A stretch of DNA of 10,243 nt from a bacterium (GTDB lineage: Bacteria; Actinomycetota; Thermoleophilia; Solirubrobacterales; 70-9). Made by a program: the position numbers and the translations under genes. Positions 1 through 6,566 of the stretch are shown one piece after another. The notes beneath the pieces are model-generated. The model did not search any database, had not been told where the DNA came from, and worked only from the letters and a program-made list of their open reading frames with translations. The DNA lies in assembly GCA_002919115.1 (NCBI GenBank), contig PKER01000022.1, positions 1 through 10,243 on the forward strand, given 5' to 3'. The stretch's first letter is position 1; every line of letters begins with the position of its first letter.

Positions 1-847
1 GCCAGTTCCACTCGCGCTCGGCGCCCTCGGTCTCCGCGCCCGGGAGCGCGTACTCGTCGTCCAGCTCCGGCGCCACCCGCTGCAGGGCCTCGCCCAACTC
101 GTCGGGGGTCGGGCGCAGGTGGGGCTCCGGCACCAGGCATGCGTCGATCGCGTCCACGAGCTCGGCGGGGAGGTCGTCGCGCTCGCGGGCGAGCGAGGGG
201 ATCTCGCGGCCGATCCTGCGCGCGGTCTGCGCCGGGGTGCGGCCGGCGACGGGGTTGGTGCCCGCCCACGCCTCGTACAGCGTGAGCGCAAGGGAATAGA
301 CGTCCGCCTCGGGGCCCACCTCCTCCCCCTCGGCCTGCTCGGGAGCCATGTAGGCGAGCGTGCCGACGACCTCGCCCGTCGCGGTCAGCGTCGGGGCTCC
401 GGCGATCGCGGCGATCCCGAAGTCCATGAGCTTCGCGCGGCGGCCCGCCTGGTCGGGCGGGCGCACCATCACGTTCTGCGGCTTGATGTCGCGGTGGATG
501 ACGCCGCGCTCGTGCGCGTGCGCGAGCGCGTCGCAGAGGTCCGCCCCGACCTCGGCCACGTCGCGGTCGGTGAGCGCGCCTGCGCGGGCGAGCTCGTCCA
601 GGGTCTGCCCCCGGACGAGCTCGGTGACGAGCACCGCGTGCCCGTCGCGCTCGCCGAGCTCGTACAGCGTCGCGATCGCCGGGTGGTTGAGGCGCGCCGC
701 CGCCTGGGCCTCGCGCAGCACGCGCTCGGACCCCGCGTGGTGGATCTCCTTGACCGCGACCTCGCGCTGCAGGCGCTCGTCCAAAGCGCGGTAGACGACC
801 CCCATTCCGCCCGAGCCGAGGCGCTCGAGGATCTGGAAACGGTCCAT
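1..847 (-). CDS. Ser/Thr protein kinase, Hanks type (partial, runs off left edge)
   Basis: Cytosolic protein kinase domain that transfers phosphate from ATP to Ser/Thr of unknown targets. The reading frame is open from ATG at 847 to the window edge (282 codons). The Gly-rich loop is GSGGMGVV (residues 11-18), followed by the ATP-binding Lys33 in VAVKEI and the helix-C Glu46 in LREAQAAA. The catalytic loop is HRDIKPQN with Asp120, DFG is at 142-144 and APE at 168-170. Every catalytic residue is present, so it should be active. The kinase domain ends near residue 255, followed by an acidic stretch; any membrane span or sensor domain lies outside the window. The ATG places the Gly loop at the usual distance from the start. 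An in-frame GTG at 865 would add six residues. No strong Shine-Dalgarno is seen. It is transcribed divergently from the membrane-protein gene at 1020. The family is certain; the role and partner are unknown. Confidence 0.95.
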   Translation of the reverse strand, partial: MDRFQILERLGSGGMGVVYRALDERLQREVAVKEIHHAGSERVLREAQAAARLNHPAIATLYELGERDGHAVLVTELVRGQTLDELARAGALTDRDVAEVGADLCDALAHAHERGVIHRDIKPQNVMVRPPDQAGRRAKLMDFGIAAIAGAPTLTATGEVVGTLAYMAPEQAEGEEVGPEADVYSLALTLYEAWAGTNPVAGRTPAQTARRIGREIPSLARERDDLPAELVDAIDACLVPEPHLRPTPDELGEALQRVAPELDDEYALPGAETEGAEREWNW

Positions 848-946
848 GACGACGTCCGCGGCCACTCCAACCTGAGGCGTTCGGCGGCGGGCGCCGCGTT
901 CCTGCCCGTGCGCGGAAGCGACCGGCCCGGGGGTCATACTCCCGTC

Positions 947-970
947 CACCGGGGTACACGTCCCCCGGTG
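947..970. promoter_or_regulatory. Inverted repeat in the divergent kinase/membrane-protein gap
   Basis: Perfect 8-bp arms CACCGGGG (947-954) and CCCCGGTG (963-970) enclose an 8-nt spacer, TACACGTC. This is the clearest structure in the 172-bp gap (848-1019) between two divergent genes. It could be an operator shared by both promoters, or a hairpin. Just beside it, TATGAC on the minus strand (938-933) could be a kinase -10 box, but I see no convincing -35. TAGCGT (996-1001) is a weak -10 candidate for the plus gene. In such GC-rich DNA an arm of this length can arise by chance. Confidence 0.35.
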
Positions 971-1019
971 AGGGCCCACCTGGAGCGATGGGCGATAGCG
1001 TTCGGGCCTCCGGTCGACC

Positions 1020-2111
1020 GTGGAATTCTTCGAAGCTGACGATCCCGCGCCTTCCCGGCGCCAGCGAACAACCCGGCGGCCACGCCGGTCGCGGCGCCCT
1101 CGGCGCCCGCGCGGCGCGTCCCGTGAGATCGTCGTCCGGCGGCTGATCGCGCTCGGGATCGGCGTGCTGATCCTCATCCTCCTGCTGCTCGCCGTGCGCG
1201 GCTGCCTCAACGCGCGCAAGGAGCGCGCCTTCGACGACTACCTGCGCGACCTCTCCGCGCTCGTCTCCAACACCAACCAGCTCTCCCAGGACTTCTTCGG
1301 CCTGTTGCGCGACCCCGGCGACCTCTCAGGGAACGCGCTGCAGGCGCAGATCGCCTCCTACCGGGGCGCCGCGGACGACCTGCTGCGGCGCGCGCGGGGG
1401 CTCGACCGGCCCGACCAGCTCGCCGGGGCGCAGAGCGACCTCGTCCTCGCCTACGAGCTGCGCGCTGAGGCGATGCGCTCGCTCTCGAGGCAGATCCCCA
1501 ACGCGCTCGGGCGGACCGGGCGCGGTGAGGCGATCGACGGGATCGTCGAGGGCATGCGGGTCCTGCTCGCAAGCGACGTGCTGTACCGCCGCGCGCGCGA
1601 CGAGATGCTCAAGGTGCTCGAGGAGGAGGAGATCGACGGCGACGTCGCGCAGAGCGTCTTCCTCACCGACCCGACCAACTGGCTCGACCGGCTCGCGGTC
1701 GGCGCCGCGATGGCGCACATCGCCGGCGTGACCGGGGCCGCCGGCGAGGGCGTCCACGGCACCGAGATCGTCAGCACCGTCATGCGGCCCGGCAACGTGG
1801 AGCTCAGCCCCGACTCGACCAACAACGTGCGCGCCCAGGGCCCCGAGCTCGAGGTGAGCGTCCTGAACGGCGGGGACACGCAGGAGCGCGACGTGATCGT
1901 CTCCTACGAGCTCGCCGGGGGCGGCGTCCTCCTGCAGGGCGACGCGACCATCGGGCGCATTCCGCCCGGGGAGTCGCGCTCCGCCACGCTCGCCATCGAG
2001 GGCGACATCCCCAAGGGCCAGGAGCTCGTGCTCACCGTCGTCGTGCAGCCGGTTCCCGGCGAGGAGATCTCCGAGAACAACCGGGCTTCCTACCCCGTCT
2101 TGTTCGAGTAG
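1020..2111 (+). CDS. Single-pass membrane protein, Arg-rich N-terminus, CARDB-like C-terminal domain
   Basis: I do not recognise a named family. Visible parts, in order: an acidic start (MEFFEADDPA); a very Arg-rich cytoplasmic segment (about 13-41); one hydrophobic span, about 42-59; a mostly helical, charged region (about 63-205) with many Arg, Asp and Glu; and a predicted beta-rich C-terminal domain (about 275-361). That last part reads like a CARDB/Ig-like fold: a strand-type VSVLNGGDTQERDVIVSYEL segment, then IPPGES, then a closing SENNRASYPV. The positive-inside rule puts the N-terminus in the cytoplasm and the beta domain outside. The start is GTG at 1020 with no good Shine-Dalgarno. 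An ATG at 988 with a better GGAG is out of frame and soon stops. The gene diverges from a protein kinase, whose kind often phosphorylates envelope proteins, but a link is only inferred. Codon use fits the neighbours. Function unknown. Confidence 0.85.
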   Translation: MEFFEADDPAPSRRQRTTRRPRRSRRPRRPRGASREIVVRRLIALGIGVLILILLLLAVRGCLNARKERAFDDYLRDLSALVSNTNQLSQDFFGLLRDPGDLSGNALQAQIASYRGAADDLLRRARGLDRPDQLAGAQSDLVLAYELRAEAMRSLSRQIPNALGRTGRGEAIDGIVEGMRVLLASDVLYRRARDEMLKVLEEEEIDGDVAQSVFLTDPTNWLDRLAVGAAMAHIAGVTGAAGEGVHGTEIVSTVMRPGNVELSPDSTNNVRAQGPELEVSVLNGGDTQERDVIVSYELAGGGVLLQGDATIGRIPPGESRSATLAIEGDIPKGQELVLTVVVQPVPGEEISENNRASYPVLFE

Positions 2112-2125
2112 CTCGCTCGTTCTTG

Positions 2126-2131
2126 TAGGTT
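2126..2131 (+). promoter_or_regulatory. Possible -10 box for a (near-)leaderless pheA transcript
   Basis: TAGGTT lies 10 nt before the pheA ATG at 2142, which would place the transcription start within a few bases of the codon. No Shine-Dalgarno precedes the ATG (the bases before it are GCCCGCGGC), which fits leaderless translation, common in actinobacteria. The -35 side is poor: TTCGAG at 17-bp spacing matches only the first two bases. Read-through from the upstream gene, 30 bp away, is the alternative. Confidence 0.35.
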
Positions 2132-2141
2132 CGCCCGCGGC

Positions 2142-2996
2142 ATGGCGACCCGGATTGCTTTCCTCGGACCCGCGGGCACCTTCTCAGACGACGCGCTGCG
2201 CGCCGCCGTGAACGGGCAGGCGTACGAGCCGCTTCCGCAGCCCACCGTGTACGACGCGCTGCGCGCCGTCGCCGAGGGCCAGGCCGAGCGCGCCTTGGTG
2301 CCGTTCGACAACTCGATCGAGGGGACCGTCCGCGCGACGCTCGACGCGCTCGCCTTCGACGTGCGCGGGGTGGCGATCGTCGGCGAGCACGACCACCCGG
2401 TCCACCACGCGCTGATCGCCGCCCGGAGGCTCGAGCTCGGCCAGATCGAGGTCGTCCTGAGCCACCCGCAGCCGCTCGCGCAGTGCGCGCGCTTTCTGCG
2501 CTCCGAGCTTCCGCAGGCATCCGTGCGGGCCGCCGCGAGCACGGCCGAGGCGGTCCGGGAGGTGGTGGAGGCCGGGGGTTCGCGGGCTGCGCTCGGCACG
2601 GCGGCCGCGGCCGAGATCTACGGGGGCGTGATCCTGCGCGAGAACGTCGAGGACGAGCCCGGCAACGTCACGCGCTTCGTCTGGATCGCGCCGGAGGGAA
2701 CCCGGCCGGCCGGCGGTGGCCCGTGGCGGACCACGTTCTTCTTCTCCGAGCTCGGCGCGGACCATCCGGGAGCCCTGGTGGACGCGCTCACCGAGTTCTC
2801 GAGCCGCGCGATCAACCTGACGCGGATCGAGTCGCGGCCGCTGCGGCGCGGGCTCGGCCGCTACCTGTTCTTCATCGACGCGGAGGGGCGCGTCGATGAT
2901 CCGCCCCTCGCGGCCGCGCTCGAGGCGCTGCGCGGCAAGGCGGAGGAGGTCCGGGTGCTGGGCAGCTACCCGATCACCGGCAGCGGCATCCCCTGA
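2142..2996 (+). CDS. pheA: Prephenate dehydratase (phenylalanine biosynthesis)
   Basis: Converts prephenate to phenylpyruvate, the committed step to L-phenylalanine; cytosolic. At 284 residues it matches the stand-alone monofunctional enzyme, with no chorismate mutase domain. The substrate-binding fold covers about 4-182: FLGPAGTFSDDAL (7-19), VPFDNSIEGTV (53-63), SHPQPLAQC (107-115) and the catalytic GNVTRFV with Thr177-Arg178-Phe179. The ACT regulatory domain covers about 197-275 and keeps the ESRP motif (230-233) of the phenylalanine-binding site, so feedback inhibition by Phe is expected. One small oddity is that the usual VPxENS reads VPFDNS, a conservative Glu to Asp change at residue 56. 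The ATG at 2142 gives the standard N-terminus and follows the preceding stop by 30 bp. No other aromatic-pathway gene is nearby. A short GC hairpin follows the stop. Confidence 0.96.
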   Translation: MATRIAFLGPAGTFSDDALRAAVNGQAYEPLPQPTVYDALRAVAEGQAERALVPFDNSIEGTVRATLDALAFDVRGVAIVGEHDHPVHHALIAARRLELGQIEVVLSHPQPLAQCARFLRSELPQASVRAAASTAEAVREVVEAGGSRAALGTAAAAEIYGGVILRENVEDEPGNVTRFVWIAPEGTRPAGGGPWRTTFFFSELGADHPGALVDALTEFSSRAINLTRIESRPLRRGLGRYLFFIDAEGRVDDPPLAAALEALRGKAEEVRVLGSYPITGSGIP

Positions 2997-3011
2997 GACC
3001 CGTTGTGTGGT

Positions 3012-3031
3012 CCGCCCGTGAGGGCGGTTTT
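3012..3031 (+). terminator. Intrinsic terminator after pheA
   Basis: A 6-bp all-GC stem, CCGCCC (3012-3017) with GGGCGG (3022-3027), closes a GTGA tetraloop and is followed at once by TTTT (3028-3031). It starts 15 bp after the pheA stop. The T-run is short, so termination may be partial. The same T-run forms the first bases of the predicted -35 box of the next gene. Confidence 0.65.
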
Positions 3032-3056
3032 CAACCGCGGCCGCGGCATTTAGAAT
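3028..3056 (+). promoter_or_regulatory. Promoter of the HNH gene, near-leaderless
   Basis: TTTTCA (3028-3033, 4/6 to TTGACA), a 17-bp spacer and TAGAAT (3051-3056, 5/6 to TATAAT) make the best sigma-70-type promoter in the window. The ATG at 3067 is 10 nt after the -10 box, so the transcript should start at, or a few bases before, the start codon. The spacer contains the perfect 12-bp palindrome CCGCGGCCGCGG (3035-3046), a position where a bound protein would block polymerase; it may equally be chance in GC-rich DNA. Confidence 0.6.
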
Positions 3057-3066
3057 CGGCAGGGCC

Positions 3067-3660
3067 ATGGGCGCGCACGCCGCAGACGCAGGCGTACACC
3101 CAGCCAACGTGGTTTCGCTGGCGGGGCGGATCCACGGCGGCCGCCAGCACTCGTCCGGCTCGCGCGTCCTCGTCCTGAACGCAAGCTACGAGCCGATCAA
3201 CGTGTGCACGGTGAGGCGCGCGACCGTGCTCGTGCTCAAGGAGCGCGCCGAGGTGCTGGAGAGCACCGACGGCGTGCTGCGCTCGGAGCGGATGCGGATG
3301 CGGCGCCCCTGCGTGATCCGGCTCGTGCGGTACGTGCGCGTGCCGCGCGACGTTCACCGGCGGAAGATCACGCGCAAGGCGGTGCTCGCCCGCGACTCCT
3401 ACACCTGCCAGTACTGCGGGCGCGAGTCGACCGGCCTCACCGTGGACCACGTCGTTCCCCGCAGCCGCGGGGGGCAGTCCGTGTGGGACAACATCGTCGC
3501 CGCCTGCGCCCCCTGCAACCGGCGCAAGGGAAACCGCCTGCCCGAGGAGGCCCAGATGCCGCTGCGCTCCGTGCCCAAGCCCCCGGGCCCTCACGTCTTC
3601 ATCCGGATCGCCGCCCCGCGCGTCCCGCCGGCGTGGGAGCAGTACCTGTTCGCGGCCTGA
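3067..3660 (+). CDS. HNH endonuclease-family protein (COG1403 / McrA-like)
   Basis: A small nuclease-fold protein, 197 residues. The N-terminal part (about 33-107) carries the family pattern VLVLNASYEPINV, then VLVLKERAEVLE and a VIRLVRYVRVP segment. The HNH domain (about 108-160) has two zinc-knuckle pairs, Cys114/Cys117 and Cys147/Cys150, the core DHVVPRSRGG (Asp127-His128), Asn142 in WDNIV and Asn151. All expected metal-binding and catalytic residues are present. The family is widespread and single-copy-like in actinobacteria, often near housekeeping genes; its substrate is not established, and I infer DNA or RNA cleavage only from the fold. The first ~32 residues precede the conserved core, but the ATG at 3067 sits exactly where the upstream promoter predicts a leaderless start. 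It is convergent with gyrA. No neighbouring methyltransferase or toxin partner suggests a restriction system. Confidence 0.92.
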   Translation: MGAHAADAGVHPANVVSLAGRIHGGRQHSSGSRVLVLNASYEPINVCTVRRATVLVLKERAEVLESTDGVLRSERMRMRRPCVIRLVRYVRVPRDVHRRKITRKAVLARDSYTCQYCGRESTGLTVDHVVPRSRGGQSVWDNIVAACAPCNRRKGNRLPEEAQMPLRSVPKPPGPHVFIRIAAPRVPPAWEQYLFAA

Positions 3661-3663
3661 GCG

Positions 3664-3722
3664 GCGGGCCCGGCGAGCGCACGGCCCGCTGGCACACGAA
3701 GGGCCGCCCCGACCGGCGGCCC
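3664..3722 (+). terminator. Two tandem GC hairpins after the HNH gene
   Basis: Three bases after the stop, GCGGGCC (3664-3670) pairs with GGCCCGC (3683-3689) around a 12-nt loop. It is followed by the stronger GGGCCGCC (3701-3708) pairing with GGCGGCCC (3715-3722) around CCGACC. Both stems are perfect. There is no T-run on either strand, as is common for high-GC actinobacterial terminators. Because perfect stems fold on both strands, they could stop transcription from HNH and any read-through from gyrA. Confidence 0.55.
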
Positions 3723-3760
3723 CTCGCGCAGGTATGCGTCTTTCCAAGCGATCGGTGATT

Positions 3761-3801
3761 GCCGGCGGGTGGGACTACTTCCCGCCTCAGCGAACGCCGG
3801 C
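3761..3801 (+). other. Long bulged hairpin, unknown RNA element
   Basis: Outer arms GCCGGCG (3761-3767) and CGCCGGC (3795-3801) continue directly into an inner stem GGTGGGA (3768-3774) with TCCCGCC (3780-3786) and a CTACT loop. This gives a 14-bp helix with an 8-nt one-sided bulge, TCAGCGAA (3787-3794). The inner stem contains a pair that is a U-G wobble in plus-strand RNA but an A-C mismatch in minus-strand RNA, so the structure favours a plus-strand transcript, such as the 3' UTR of the HNH mRNA or a small RNA. I match it to no known RNA family. Confidence 0.35.
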
Positions 3802-3841
3802 GCACGGTCTGGATTCCACCAGGCGGCGCGCACCTTCCGAC

Positions 3842-3877
3842 CTAGTGTTCCGCCACCTCCGGAGTCCCGCTAAGCAT
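3842..3877 (-). other. Possible 11-codon peptide behind an extended Shine-Dalgarno
   Basis: On the minus strand ATG at 3877 opens an 11-residue frame (MLSGTPEVAEH) that stops at 3842. It lies 8 nt after a 16-nt complement of the 16S 3' tail, although the core AGGAGG is 14 nt from the ATG, longer than the usual 5-9. No minus-strand gene follows that a leader peptide could control, so this is speculative. The strength of the upstream motif is the only reason to list it. Confidence 0.15.
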
Positions 3878-3911
3878 TGGAATTAGGACCACCTCCTTTC
3901 TCCGGTGGCCC
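3852..3911 (-). promoter_or_regulatory. Alternative hairpins around an extended anti-16S motif downstream of gyrA
   Basis: In minus-strand RNA, the complement of 3904-3911 (GGGCCACC) pairs with the complement of 3886-3893 (GGTGGTCC), 8 bp with one G-U, around a 10-nt loop. This half-buries the AGAAAGGAGGTGGTCC motif (3901-3886). The same 5' strand, GCCACCGGAG (3909-3900), can instead pair with CTCC and GGTGGC at 3864-3852, with a 3-nt bulge, leaving the motif free. The G-U pair becomes A-C on the plus strand, so the minus strand is favoured. The first hairpin may simply be the gyrA terminator; the tail after it, TAATTCC, is only mildly T-rich. Confidence 0.35.
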
Positions 3912-3956
3912 CATTGAACCAGACGCGCCAGTCGGCGTCGTCGCCGGCCCCTCGGG

Positions 3957-6527
<2,571 letters not shown>

Positions 6528-6566
6528 CAGCGCGTCACCCCCTCGGTCAGCTCGTCCCGCCGGCGA

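Noticed and set aside
119..1039. 306-codon plus-strand ORF over the kinase
   Set aside because: It is antisense to an intact kinase domain and of low-complexity composition.
988..1143. ATG at 988 with GGAG just upstream, as a start for the membrane protein
   Set aside because: It is out of frame with the 1020 gene and meets TGA at about 1143. It would make sense only if the N-terminus contained a frameshift, for which I see no sign.
3067..3660. HNH gene as part of a restriction or homing system
   Set aside because: No methyltransferase, specificity subunit, intron or inserted host gene is nearby. The protein matches the widespread stand-alone actinobacterial family.
3591..3833. Minus-strand 80-codon ORF from GTG 3833
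   Set aside because: It overlaps the end of the HNH gene, has no family-like sequence, and the nearest GGAGGTGG is 19 nt from the start codon.
3734..3886. Plus-strand 50-codon ORF (ATG at 3734, stop TAG at 3884-3886) in the convergent gap
   Set aside because: About 30% of its third positions are A or T, against a few percent in the neighbouring genes. There is no convincing ribosome site, and it runs through the hairpins described there.
3740..3910. A tRNA, 16S fragment, T-box or cobalamin riboswitch in the structured gap
   Set aside because: I looked for T-loop, acceptor stem, T-box TGGNACCGCG and B12-box patterns on both strands and found only partial resemblances. The 16S likeness stops at the 16-mer.
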